This document shows, piece by piece, positions 25,607 to 33,768 of a stretch of DNA of 64,000 nucleotides. Position 1 is the first letter of the stretch. Every line of letters begins with the position of its first letter. The translations under genes and the position numbers were made by a program. This DNA comes from Niastella soli (lineage in GTDB: Bacteria; Bacteroidota; Bacteroidia; Chitinophagales; Chitinophagaceae), in contig NZ_JAGHKO010000004.1 in assembly GCF_017742245.1 (NCBI RefSeq), forward strand, positions 372,001 to 436,000, read 5' to 3'. Under the pieces are notes generated by a model that had not been told where the DNA came from, did no database searches, and was given only the letters and a program-made list of their open reading frames with translations.

Positions 25607-26521
25607 TTAGTGGGGAAAGACCTCTTTCGTTTCCAGAAAAACTGCATATGATCTGGGAACGATCTTTCCTCCATACAAATACGCATATTCTTTTGTAAAT
25701 GTGGCTCCGAAGTAGATAATGACGCTCGAATAATAGATCCAAAGCAGCAAAACCACCAGACTTCCTGCAGCACCATAGGTGGAAGCTGTATGAATATGAC
25801 CAAGAAAATAACCAATAACTCCCTTACCCACCATAAAGAAGAAGGAAGTAAAGACAGCCCCCTTTATGGCATCTTTCCATTTCACTTCTCCATCGGGCAC
25901 ATATTTGAACATGAATGTAAACAGTACCGCCACAACAGCGATAATAAATATCCGGTTAATTAAAAACATCATGAAAACGCCCGCACCTGCAAAATAGCCA
26001 ATCAGGTAATTGCCTAAAATATCAATCAGCAAGTTGATTACTAATGACAAAACGAGTATGAAGCCAATGACGCTGAATATCCCTAAAGATATCACCCTTT
26101 TTATAAGATATTTCTTTCGGTCAAGTTTTGGTATTGGTTTCAACTTCCAAATGTGATTGATAGCGTCCTGCACTTCTGTAAAAACGGCTGCAATGCCCAA
26201 TACTATTATTATGATTGCCGCAACCTTTGCTACAAAAGAATCCTGTTCTAAAACAACATGCTGAATCATTTGCTGTATCTGCATTGCGGCAACATCACCA
26301 ACCTGTGAGCGTATTTCTGAAAATATTCTCCCTTCCATAGCCTGCTTTCCAAAAAAATATCCAAACAAGGAAATAGTAATTATAAGTAAAGGAGCCAGTG
26401 AAAAGATAGTATAGTAAGAAAGTGAGGCACTATAGCGAAGGTAATTTTCGGCAATAAAGGTTTTAAGCGTAGTTCTGAAGGTAACCCATAGCTGAGTAAA
26501 AAAATTCTGGATCCATTTCAT
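25607..26521 (-). CDS. YihY/BrkB-family inner-membrane protein
   Basis: A protein of 304 residues with six transmembrane segments. The N-terminal FIAENYLRYSASLSYYTIFSLAPLLIIT and the C-terminal GAAGSLVVLLLWIYYSSVIIYFGATFTKEYA are the two family hallmarks. The family was once named ribonuclease BN in error; the function is unsettled (a virulence- or osmotic-type membrane protein). It has no recognisable copy of the shared promoter on its own strand, so its place in the regulon is only by location. Confidence 0.93.
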   Translation of the reverse strand: MKWIQNFFTQLWVTFRTTLKTFIAENYLRYSASLSYYTIFSLAPLLIITISLFGYFFGKQAMEGRIFSEIRSQVGDVAAMQIQQMIQHVVLEQDSFVAKVAAIIIIVLGIAAVFTEVQDAINHIWKLKPIPKLDRKKYLIKRVISLGIFSVIGFILVLSLVINLLIDILGNYLIGYFAGAGVFMMFLINRIFIIAVVAVLFTFMFKYVPDGEVKWKDAIKGAVFTSFFFMVGKGVIGYFLGHIHTASTYGAAGSLVVLLLWIYYSSVIIYFGATFTKEYAYLYGGKIVPRSYAVFLETKEVFPH

Positions 26522-26718
26522 GAGCTTATTTTTTTCGTCGCCGGATAGCCCGGAAAATATATAGGGCCTTTCAGGATTTGCATGGAGTGACTATGCTTAA
26601 TAATAACTGTATTATCCGGACATTTGTTGTAAATAAGATATACAACCGAAAGGGTATTTTATAATGTAAATAACAAGGAGCTATTTTAGTAGTGGCAACT
26701 TTTACGGCACTTTATAAT

Positions 26719-26784
26719 ATGTAAATCATATAATTTATTTCTGGAATGATATAACAATTTAGCACAGAAAGAATCGCACCTTTA
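26719..26784 (+). promoter_or_regulatory. Shared bipartite promoter element upstream of secreted protein copy 2
   Basis: A weaker first box (ATGTAAAT at 1-8), then TATAAT at 11-16, a strong second half-site GGAATGATATAAC ending at 37, and CACCTTTA ending at 66. The ATG at 26789 follows by 4 nt, as in copy 1. Confidence 0.65.
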
Positions 26785-26788
26785 CTTT

Positions 26789-27226
26789 ATGCAAAAACTA
26801 GTATTATTAATATCGTGTACCTGGTTGCTTTTTTGCATGCCAATATCAGGCCAGGTAAATAAAGATTCTATTTCGTTAGTATCGGAAATATATCGGAATC
26901 AATTAAGACTGGGCAAATTACTGGGTCACCTTGAACAACAGTATAATAAAAAGCAAAACACTTCCGAGAAAGCACAGAATTCAGCGAATAAAGATTCAAT
27001 TGCAGCAGATAAATCAAGTGATAATCCCGGCAGCAGGAAACTGGCCAGAAAAGCAAAAAACATCGCCAATGATGCCCGGAAAGACTCCAGGAGTGCAAGA
27101 ATAGAATCAGAAAACCTGGATAAATTACATAGCGATATCCAGTATCTAAAGAATAAAATTGAAAATAATCAAGCCAAATTAAATAAAATAAACGACGGAA
27201 ACGCTAACAACCACAGTTATCGATAA
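26789..27226 (+). CDS. Secreted Lys/Asn-rich helical protein (copy 2)
   Basis: A protein of 145 residues, paralogous to 24469: signal peptide (MQKLVLLISCTWLLFCMPISG), then QVNKDSISLVSEI against QVNTDSLSLVSEI in copy 1, SEKAQNSANKDS against SEKAQSSANKNS, and a C-terminal coiled coil (LDKLHSDIQYLKNKIENNQAKLNK). Both keep the same 4-nt distance from the -7-like box to the ATG. It is followed after 32 bp by the 110-aa gene on the same strand, probably one operon. The function is unknown. Confidence 0.77.
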   Translation: MQKLVLLISCTWLLFCMPISGQVNKDSISLVSEIYRNQLRLGKLLGHLEQQYNKKQNTSEKAQNSANKDSIAADKSSDNPGSRKLARKAKNIANDARKDSRSARIESENLDKLHSDIQYLKNKIENNQAKLNKINDGNANNHSYR

Positions 27227-27258
27227 AACATCGAACTAATTAATATATAATAAATGAC

Positions 27259-27591
27259 ATGCCAAACCAGGAAATGGATACTATAAGTACTGTCCTTAAT
27301 ATGCTAAAACTAAAAAATCAGGACAATGAATTTGTTATTAATCAAACCGGACAGTTAAGCCTTAATGGGAAATCTTATGGTAAGCATGACATTAAAATTA
27401 TCAAAACATATCGTTTTGAGGGCGAGTCAGATCCTGCGGATGAAGCTATAATATACCTCATTAGGGCTCAAGATGGCATTGTAGGCTATAGCCTGGATGC
27501 CTATGGAGTATATACAAATCACAGGAATGATGGGTATACCGATTTAATTCAACAAATAGCAATAAATCAGGCCATCAACGCAGCAGAATAA
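27259..27591 (+). CDS. Small soluble protein of a family mislabelled as phosphoribosylpyrophosphate synthetase
   Basis: A protein of 110 residues. The pattern of an N-terminal helix (TVLNMLKLKNQDNEFVI), a short beta part, IIKTYRFEGESDPADEAIIYLI and GYSLDAYGVYTN is shared by a widespread small Bacteroidota family. As I recall, databases often name it phosphoribosylpyrophosphate synthetase, but it is far too short and has no PRPP-binding loop, so that name should not be used. The function is unknown. It is probably cotranscribed with 26789. A second in-frame Met (MDTIS) lies five codons in. Confidence 0.75.
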   Translation: MPNQEMDTISTVLNMLKLKNQDNEFVINQTGQLSLNGKSYGKHDIKIIKTYRFEGESDPADEAIIYLIRAQDGIVGYSLDAYGVYTNHRNDGYTDLIQQIAINQAINAAE

Positions 27592-27628
27592 TCTTCCCCG
27601 AACTATTTAATCCTGATACAGGAAGTTG

Positions 27629-27653
27629 AAAAAAAGCCCCTTACGGGGCTTTG
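27629..27653 (-). terminator. Terminator of the RRM gene (possibly bidirectional)
   Basis: Read leftward, AAAGCCCC and GGGGCTTT pair around a GTAA tetraloop, followed by a T run. It lies 20 bp past the stop at 27673. On the plus strand it could also end the 26789-27591 transcript. Confidence 0.85.
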
Positions 27654-27672
27654 ACATAAAGTCAAAATGAAT

Positions 27673-27987
27673 TTAGTATCTATTTTCATTATAACTTTTT
27701 CCGCTATTAAAGCCACCTCTGTTATTTCCGCGAGAAGATCTTTCTTCTTTTGGTTTTGCAACAGATACGCTGATTGTCCTGTTATCTACAGTAGTACCAT
27801 CAAGTTCAGTGATTGCTTTTTTTGAAGCAGCTTCATCAGCCATCTCAACAAATCCGAAACCTTTTGACCTGCCGGTTGCTCTGTCTGTTATAACTTTTGC
27901 AGAAGTAACTTCTCCAAAAGGAGCAAAAAAACTTTTTAAGTCTTCATCATGCACATCGAAGCTTAAATTTGAAACATAAATGTTCAT
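27673..27987 (-). CDS. RRM-domain RNA-binding protein
   Basis: A protein of 104 residues. One RNA recognition motif spans residues 1-78: RNP2 is MNIYVSNLSF and RNP1 is RSKGFGFVEM. A Gly/Arg/Asn-rich tail follows (SSRGNNRGGFNSGK). This is the cyanobacterial/Bacteroidota glycine-rich Rbp type, often cold- or stress-induced and thought to act on RNA structure, as CspA does. The leader of about 200 bp has no copy of the shared element that I could find. Such long leaders are usual for cold-regulated genes. Confidence 0.95.
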   Translation of the reverse strand: MNIYVSNLSFDVHDEDLKSFFAPFGEVTSAKVITDRATGRSKGFGFVEMADEAASKKAITELDGTTVDNRTISVSVAKPKEERSSRGNNRGGFNSGKSYNENRY

Positions 27988-28180
27988 TTGTAAAAATTAA
28001 TTGGTGAATAAATTTAGAGGAAAGCAAGAAGTAAGAAACTAACTATAATGCGGATACTAAGCAATGTAATTAATGAATACTGATGCGAGGCTCAAATTGT
28101 CATTGAAGATACCACTCTTTTTTTCATATTCCTAAAATCATTTAATTTGGGAAAAGAGGAAGCACTTAAAGCATTAGTAA

Positions 28181-28245
28181 GTGTGAATTTTGTAATTCGT
28201 TTCCGAAATCATATAACAATTCACATCAAAAGAATCTCATCTTTA
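28181..28245 (+). promoter_or_regulatory. Shared bipartite promoter element with no ORF downstream
   Basis: GTGTGAAT at 1-8, TGTAAT at 11-16, a strong second half-site GAAATCATATAAC ending at 37 and CATCTTTA ending at 65. No ATG occurs in the next about 90 bases. Confidence 0.68.
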
Positions 28246-28251
28246 TAGTAG

Positions 28252-28372
28252 CAAAAATCATTCTCACACTTGATCTCTGTTATTATTAACACCATTAGAC
28301 AACAAATAAAAACGGGAACATAACCTTATTCCTAATATTGATTGGGGGAATAGCATTTCCCCAATCAATATT
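28252..28372 (+). ncRNA. Candidate small RNA (about 120 nt)
   Basis: The predicted start is just after the promoter at 28181-28245. The transcript has no start codon and runs to a long hairpin at 28334-28372 (16 pairs, one bulged G, 6-base loop). There is no strong T run after the hairpin (only ATTT), so its 3' end is uncertain. The 27988-28553 gap of 566 bp otherwise holds only this unit and the next promoter. Confidence 0.35.
28334..28372. repeat. Long inverted repeat (stem-loop)
   Basis: AATATTGATTGGGG(G)AA pairs with TTCCCCAATCAATATT, with loop TAGCAT. It is the strongest hairpin in the island. Confidence 0.88.
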
Positions 28373-28450
28373 TCCTAAAGCGGATCAAAAACACTTCATC
28401 ATAAACTCCAGTGGCGTCAAAATTTGCCAATACGTTATACATGTGAGAAT

Positions 28451-28516
28451 GTGTGAATGATGTAATTTATTTATCCTATCCTGTAACATTAGCCATCAAA
28501 AACAATCTCACCTTTG
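28451..28516 (+). promoter_or_regulatory. Shared bipartite promoter element upstream of the CsbD-like gene
   Basis: GTGTGAAT at 1-8, TGTAAT at 11-16, GTAAC at 33-37 and CACCTTTG ending at 66. The leader to the ATG at 28554 is about 30 nt. Confidence 0.76.
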
Positions 28517-28553
28517 TACAATAGTTTATTAAAAATCAAATAAAAATACTTTT

Positions 28554-28742
28554 ATGGAATATAAAGCAACAACAAGTGGAAACTGGAACGAACAAAAGAC
28601 CAGGTTAAAGAAAGAATTCCCTGCACTTACCGATAAGGACCTGTTTTTTGAGATAGGCAGGAAGAACGAAATGTTGGCAAAGCTTCAGGTTAAACTCGGT
28701 AAAACGAAAGAGGAGTTGCAACGAATTATCGAGGCATCGTAG
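28554..28742 (+). CDS. CsbD-like general stress protein
   Basis: A protein of 62 residues. SGNWNEQKTRLKKEFPALTDKDLFFEIGRKNEMLAKLQVKLGKTKEELQRII matches the CsbD pattern of an N-terminal W-x-E-x-K helix, the L-T-D-x-D-L turn and a helix ending in a second K-L-G/Y repeat. CsbD proteins are induced by general stress in many bacteria and have no known biochemical activity. Its membership of the shared-promoter set is the best hint that the regulon is a stress response. A strong terminator follows at 28787-28816. Confidence 0.83.
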   Translation: MEYKATTSGNWNEQKTRLKKEFPALTDKDLFFEIGRKNEMLAKLQVKLGKTKEELQRIIEAS

Positions 28743-28786
28743 CTAAGGAATAAATTTTAACCTATCCCAATGAATTGTATCGGGCG

Positions 28787-28816
28787 AAAAAATCCGGGAT
28801 CTTTTCCGGATTTTTT
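28787..28816 (+). terminator. Terminator of the CsbD-like gene
   Basis: AAAAAATCCGG and CCGGATTTTTT form an 11-bp stem around an 8-base loop, with the T run built in. It should work in both directions. Confidence 0.87.
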
Positions 28817-28862
28817 ATTAACAGGTTTATAGATCAGCTTATTTTTCACTCAAGTTGTACCA

Positions 28863-28928
28863 CTTCGTTTTATTTAATTTAATAGATCATCCATATAACA
28901 TCTGCCTATAAGATCGATCTCATCTTTA
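28863..28928 (+). promoter_or_regulatory. Degenerate shared promoter element upstream of the 112-aa gene
   Basis: The first GTGTGAAT box is lost, but TTTAATTT at 11-18, ATATAAC ending at 37 and CATCTTTA ending at 66 hold the same positions as in the other copies. It may be a weak or differently regulated member. Confidence 0.5.
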
Positions 28929-28944
28929 TGTTAAAAGCAATTAT

Positions 28945-29283
28945 ATGAAAAATTTAAACAATACTGCAGCCGAAGTTCAATTATTAAAAAGCGAATTGGA
29001 AGTAGCGCAGATGCAACAAATAAAGCAAAAAGAAATAAACAGAGCAGTACTAGCTGCACGGGAGAAAGAACGGGCAAAAATTAATCTGGAAATACAGGAG
29101 AATCTGAATCAGCTTCTGGTCGCTGCTTTGCTATATATAGAACTGGCTGAAACTGATGATGAAATCCGGAAAATATGTCTTCAAAGGTCCCGCTCATTTA
29201 TTTCCATAGTCATAAAAGAGCTTACCATCATATCCCGTTCGCTTGCAAACAGGGAGATCAACAGGAATCTGGCTGAAATGTGA
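28945..29283 (+). CDS. Stand-alone HisKA_3-like helical protein lacking the phospho-His
   Basis: A protein of 112 residues. AAREKERAKINLEIQENLNQLLVAALLYIELA has the shape of the dimerisation/phosphoacceptor domain of NarL-type (HisKA_3) kinases, normally E-R-x-R-I-x-x-E-L-H-D-x-L-x-Q. Here the His position is Gln (EIQENLNQ), and no ATPase or receiver domain follows. The N-terminal 40 residues are coiled coil. It could be a kinase-dimerisation decoy, an adaptor, or just a helical protein of similar pattern; this is inference. It sits at the right end of the island under a degenerate shared promoter. Confidence 0.7.
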   Translation: MKNLNNTAAEVQLLKSELEVAQMQQIKQKEINRAVLAAREKERAKINLEIQENLNQLLVAALLYIELAETDDEIRKICLQRSRSFISIVIKELTIISRSLANREINRNLAEM

Positions 29284-29395
29284 ACAGAATAATTCAGATA
29301 AGAAATACAACATTCGACAGCCATCCGCGGGGGCCGGATATCCCGAACAAAGGCAAAACAAGTCTTACAGCAACTCGAAGAAATTGCACCCATTA

Positions 29396-30349
29396 TCATT
29401 TCTGCCGCATTGTCCATTTTTTCGCAGCGTCCAGCGTACCATCGGCAGTTAGTGTATTTTCTTTTACCAATACGTCAGGAATGATCCTATCTCTGTATAC
29501 CCGCTTTTTTCTGTCTGCGGCATAGGAGTAGGCCAGGGCTAAAATAACGCCGCTGGAAAGCCTGATGGGTTCATTTGCGGTAGTATAACCAGCAGAAGGC
29601 TGGCCAAATGTTCTTACATTGCGTAACCCAATAAAAGACATAGCCGCCATTTCGCCGCTGCTGGCACTAAACGAATCAATAAGTACAGCTATAGGCGGAA
29701 AGCGCTTTTTGATCTTATAAAAGTTCCCTCTTCCCATAAAACTCTGGCCGTAGGAATATATTTTTGTTCTTTTATTTTTCAGATCAATAAAATAGCCGAC
29801 AACCCCATCTTTTATTAAGGCATTCAGCCCTGCAAGCGTAGTCCGCAGATCGCCCCCGGTATTATGCCGCAGGTCTACGATCCAGCCAGTGATCTCGTTT
29901 TCTGTATCCAGCTTTTTTATGTGTTGTTGAATGTTATCCCGGAAAGCGTCCTTCACCGAGTCATTAAACGACATTATCCCAGGTACTTTTAGATAGCCGG
30001 TATGCGCATCTATGAGCCGGCCTTCCGCCTGTTTGGGCTGCGATGGCGCATACAATTTTCCTACCCCCTGTTTATCTATAAAAGCAGAATGCCTGTCGCC
30101 CGCCTTCCTTAGCACAACAGTAATATAGTCCAGTACGCGCCTGCAACTATCCACCTCGTTTATATTCTGGGATAGAAAAGCAAGGTCTTTTTCGTATTTC
30201 ACCCAGTCAATATTATTGGCTACAATACTTTTATTTTTTATGATGCTGGTTATTTCGGCGAGATAACTTTTTACTTCGGCGCTTTGAGAAAATCCGCTTA
30301 GCTGCCACCAGCAAAGAAAGATCGTCGTTAAAATTCTTTTCAGGCCCAT
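29396..30349 (-). CDS. S41-family (C-terminal-processing) peptidase
   Basis: I place the start at ATG 30349 (MGLKRILTTIFLCWWQLSGFSQ, a signal peptide); the frame continues upstream to 30391. Mature protein of about 300 residues. The peptidase core has GWIVDLRHNTGGDLRTTLAGLNAL, then SFSASSGEMAAMSFIG with the catalytic Ser near residue 228 and, further on, GQPSAGYTTANEPIRLSSG. No PDZ domain is visible, unlike Ctp/Prc enzymes, so it resembles the tricorn-core/IRBP-like branch of secreted Bacteroidota S41 peptidases. It is divergent from the GH65 gene with a 115-bp shared regulatory region. Confidence 0.9.
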   Translation of the reverse strand: MGLKRILTTIFLCWWQLSGFSQSAEVKSYLAEITSIIKNKSIVANNIDWVKYEKDLAFLSQNINEVDSCRRVLDYITVVLRKAGDRHSAFIDKQGVGKLYAPSQPKQAEGRLIDAHTGYLKVPGIMSFNDSVKDAFRDNIQQHIKKLDTENEITGWIVDLRHNTGGDLRTTLAGLNALIKDGVVGYFIDLKNKRTKIYSYGQSFMGRGNFYKIKKRFPPIAVLIDSFSASSGEMAAMSFIGLRNVRTFGQPSAGYTTANEPIRLSSGVILALAYSYAADRKKRVYRDRIIPDVLVKENTLTADGTLDAAKKWTMRQK

Positions 30350-30464
30350 ACAGGTTATAGTTATACTGCAGATAAATATATACAAAGCCATTCAAACAAC
30401 CAGCTTTCTGTTGAAGCTCCCGTTATATTATTGAAATAAGTTATCTTTATACAAACCAGGTCAT

Positions 30465-32516
30465 ATGGGAATGAAATTGGCTTGCCTGTCTGTATCAAAG
30501 CGCATTGTACCGATCGTATTCGCCTGGCTGCTGCCGCTGGCGCTGCTGGCGCAGGACCAATGGGTGGTTACCGCCAATAAAATTGATCCCGCTAACTATT
30601 ATGGCGAAACGGTTGCCAATGGCATGATCGGTATTGTTTCCTCCCCCACTCCGTTTAAAGTAAAAGATGTGGTATTGAATGGCGCTTTTGATCTGTATGG
30701 CCGGGGCAGGGTGAGCAATATCCTCAAGACATTCAATTTTGTGAACATGCAGTTGTCTGTCGACGGCACCGACATCGGGCGTTTTAACCAGGTTACCAAT
30801 ATGTCGCAATCGCTCGATATGAGACATGCGGCGCTCACCACCCGGTTCGACTTTGAAGACAAAGCCACCATTCAATATACTTATTACTCCCTCCGCCAGT
30901 TACCCTATTGTGCACTGGTAGATGTAGTGGTCACCGCAAAGAAAGAGATTGAGATCATACCGGCCAGCGTTATGGAAGCCCCCGATATGCTCAACAACGT
31001 TCAACCTTATTACAACCAGATCGACAGACCGCATGTAGCCATTTCATTATTGACCTCCACCGCAAAAAGCCCAACCGGAAAACTGTTCATTGCCGCCAGT
31101 AACAGTTTTTTGTTTGATGAACCGCATGGCAGTGAACCTTCACTTATTCATGAATTGTGGGACAACAATAGGCACCTGCTGAAATTCAAAAAGAAAATAA
31201 AAGCCGGGGAATCGTATCATTTTGGCATTGTAGGTTCCACCATCACTTCTGCGCAGCACGACGATCCGTTAAACGAGGCGGAACGCCTTACATTGTTTGC
31301 CACGCTGGAAGGTGAAAAACGGTTATTGGACCATCATAATAAAGCCTGGGAGGACCTATGGAAAAGCGATATTGTTATCACCGGTGATGATACGGTGCAA
31401 AAACAGGTGCACAGCATGATCTATCACCTGTACGCCTTTGCGCGGGCAGGAAGCGCCTATGGGCTCTCACCCATGGGATTGAGCGGTCTTGGTTATAATG
31501 GGCATTCCTTCTGGGATACGGAACTCTGGATGTTCCCGGCACTGTTGCTGTTGCAACCCTCCATAGCCGAATCATTACTTGAATATCGGTATCAACGGCT
31601 GGAAGCCGCCAAACACAATGCCTGGTCACACGGGTATAAAGGCGCCATGTTTCCCTGGGAAAGCGCTGCCAGTGGTAATGAGGAAACACCGGTATGGGCG
31701 CTATCGGGCCCCTTTGAACATCATATCACCGCCGATATTGGCATAGCCGCCTGGAATTATTATTGTGTTACTCAAAACAAAGAGTGGCTGCGGCAACGGG
31801 GATATCCCTTACTGAAAGCCACTGCCGATTTCTGGGCCAGCCGAGTGGAAAGAAATGGCCCAAATCATTATGATATAAAGAACGTAGTAGCTGCCGATGA
31901 GTGGGCCGAGAATGTTGACAACAATGCGTTCACCAATGCAGCGGCAAAAGCCAACCTACGCTTTGCTACCCAGGCAGCCACGCTCTTAGGTATTACCCCC
32001 GACCCCGACTGGCAGACAGTGGTCAGCAACATCCCCATAGAAAAATTTGCCGATGGGGTTACCAAAGAACATACCGCCTATGCCGGGGAAAAAATAAAAC
32101 AGGCCGACGTTAACCTGCTGGCCTATCCGCTTACGGAGGTCTCCAGCAGCCAAAACATCAAAAAAGACCTGGACTATTATGAGGGCCGGGTGGGTGAAGG
32201 ACCCGCCATGACGCATGCCATCTTTTCCATTTTATATTCCCGCCTGGGGATGCCCGACAAAGCATACAACGCTTTTAAAAATGGATATACGCCCAACCTG
32301 CTGCCGCCCTTTGGCGTGATAGCAGAAACAGCCGGCGGTACCAATCCCTATTTTGCCACAGGCGCCGGTGGGATGTTGCAAGCGATGTTGAATGGATTTG
32401 GCGGATTGTCCATTACCCCAACAGGTATTGTACAATTAAAGACCGGTCTGCCCGCACCCTGGAAATCGCTTATACTTACCGGCATTGGTACTAATAAGAT
32501 CACTTACTCCAAATAA
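30465..32516 (+). CDS. Secreted glycoside hydrolase family 65-like protein
   Basis: A protein of 683 residues with a signal peptide (about 1-29, ending ALLAQ). The layout is that of GH65 (acid trehalase/kojibiose-type phosphorylase): an N-terminal beta-sandwich (to about 270), a linker, then an (alpha/alpha)6 barrel with LGYNGHSFWDTELWMFPALLLLQP and AADEWAENVDNNAFTNAAAK, where the catalytic acid Glu lies near residue 478. A short C-terminal part follows (TPTGIVQLKTGLPAPWKSLILTGIG). The secretory signal suggests hydrolysis of an external alpha-glucoside rather than cytosolic phosphorolysis. A second Met (residue 3) is possible. Confidence 0.9.
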   Translation: MGMKLACLSVSKRIVPIVFAWLLPLALLAQDQWVVTANKIDPANYYGETVANGMIGIVSSPTPFKVKDVVLNGAFDLYGRGRVSNILKTFNFVNMQLSVDGTDIGRFNQVTNMSQSLDMRHAALTTRFDFEDKATIQYTYYSLRQLPYCALVDVVVTAKKEIEIIPASVMEAPDMLNNVQPYYNQIDRPHVAISLLTSTAKSPTGKLFIAASNSFLFDEPHGSEPSLIHELWDNNRHLLKFKKKIKAGESYHFGIVGSTITSAQHDDPLNEAERLTLFATLEGEKRLLDHHNKAWEDLWKSDIVITGDDTVQKQVHSMIYHLYAFARAGSAYGLSPMGLSGLGYNGHSFWDTELWMFPALLLLQPSIAESLLEYRYQRLEAAKHNAWSHGYKGAMFPWESAASGNEETPVWALSGPFEHHITADIGIAAWNYYCVTQNKEWLRQRGYPLLKATADFWASRVERNGPNHYDIKNVVAADEWAENVDNNAFTNAAAKANLRFATQAATLLGITPDPDWQTVVSNIPIEKFADGVTKEHTAYAGEKIKQADVNLLAYPLTEVSSSQNIKKDLDYYEGRVGEGPAMTHAIFSILYSRLGMPDKAYNAFKNGYTPNLLPPFGVIAETAGGTNPYFATGAGGMLQAMLNGFGGLSITPTGIVQLKTGLPAPWKSLILTGIGTNKITYSK

Positions 32517-32626
32517 AAACGGCATCATAATTCAGTCCATCGCTGTGCAGTGGTATAAAAAGCGGGTACAGTTTTAGCACTTTGTTGACGTTTGCTCCTG
32601 TATCTTGGCTGACAAATAGCATCCTG

Positions 32627-33703
32627 ATGAAAAAAATGGTCATGCTGGCAATGTCAATCATTGCTTTTTCCAGTACCCGGGCTCAAACTTTTCAATACCG
32701 GAACCTGGTGATGGAAGGTGCGGGGGTAAAAGGATTTGCGTATGCAGGCGCCTTGCAGGTGCTTGACAGCATGGGCATTTTGCAAAAGATTCAACGGGTA
32801 GCCGGCACCTCCGTAGGCGCCATCCAGGGCGCGTTGCTGGCGGTTGGTTATTCCTCCACTGAGATCATCGAGTTGACCGCGCATATCCCTTTAAAGCAGT
32901 TTAATGATGGCGGCGGTATGCTACCAGGCGGCATCCATCGTTTGCGTAAACAATTTGGCTGGTATAAAGGTGAAAAGATCGCGCATTGGATGGAAGGATT
33001 GATTGCCGCTAAAACCGGTAACGGCCAGATCACTTTTGCCGAACTGCATGCCCTAAGTGCCCAAAAAGGATATAAGGACCTGTATATAACCGGTACCGAT
33101 CTAACTTATCAAACGTTACGTGTTTTTTCATACGAGCACTATCCAAACATGCGGATCTGTGATGCCGTTCGCATTTCCTTATCTATACCGCTGTACTACC
33201 GGGCTGTACTGATGGATGATAGTGGCCGGGTATATAAAAAGCCAGCCGGGAAGCAATTGCTGCACGTAATGGTAGATGGGGGCGTATTAAGCAATTACCC
33301 CATCTATCTATTTGATTCTGCGAGGTATGTAAACGATCGGGCAGCTTATACCAACACCGCGTTCGAGAACCGGGAAACGCTGGGTTTACTGATGGAGATA
33401 CCCGAACAGATCAAATACAATGCGCAACAGCCTGGTGTTTATCCATTTGAGATCGACAACATGACCGATTATTTAAAAGCATTATACCACACCCTGATAG
33501 ACAAGGCCAATCCGGAAGTTACCAACCCAAACAGTATTCGAAGAACAATAGCCATTGACAATTTAAACCTTTCCGGCAGGGTGCGTAAGCTACCCAGGAA
33601 AACAATAACGGCATTGGTTGAAAACGGCAAAGAAGGTGCCCGGCGTTTTTTTAATACGGGTGAAACCGATCTGGAAACCCTTAAACTTGCCCGCGGTCTA
33701 TAA
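32627..33703 (+). CDS. Secreted patatin-like phospholipase
   Basis: The start is at ATG 32627 (MKKMVMLAMSIIAFSSTRAQ, a signal peptide); a TTG-started extension to 32582 adds nothing domain-like. It has 358 residues. Patatin blocks: LVMEGAGVKGFAYAGAL (oxyanion loop), AGTSVGAIQGALLAVGYS (GxSxG, nucleophile Ser near 61) and MVDGGVLSNYPIYLF (catalytic Asp near 217). It hydrolyses acyl esters of lipids. Typical for an envelope or secreted lipase of Bacteroidota. It follows the GH65 gene by 110 bp with an independent-looking promoter, and a terminator lies at 33769-33814. Confidence 0.93.
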   Translation: MKKMVMLAMSIIAFSSTRAQTFQYRNLVMEGAGVKGFAYAGALQVLDSMGILQKIQRVAGTSVGAIQGALLAVGYSSTEIIELTAHIPLKQFNDGGGMLPGGIHRLRKQFGWYKGEKIAHWMEGLIAAKTGNGQITFAELHALSAQKGYKDLYITGTDLTYQTLRVFSYEHYPNMRICDAVRISLSIPLYYRAVLMDDSGRVYKKPAGKQLLHVMVDGGVLSNYPIYLFDSARYVNDRAAYTNTAFENRETLGLLMEIPEQIKYNAQQPGVYPFEIDNMTDYLKALYHTLIDKANPEVTNPNSIRRTIAIDNLNLSGRVRKLPRKTITALVENGKEGARRFFNTGETDLETLKLARGL

Positions 33704-33768
33704 TTTTTTTAGACATATATCTGCGCGCTTATTGACAATAGGTGTGTTGATTTTGCCAATAACTGTAT

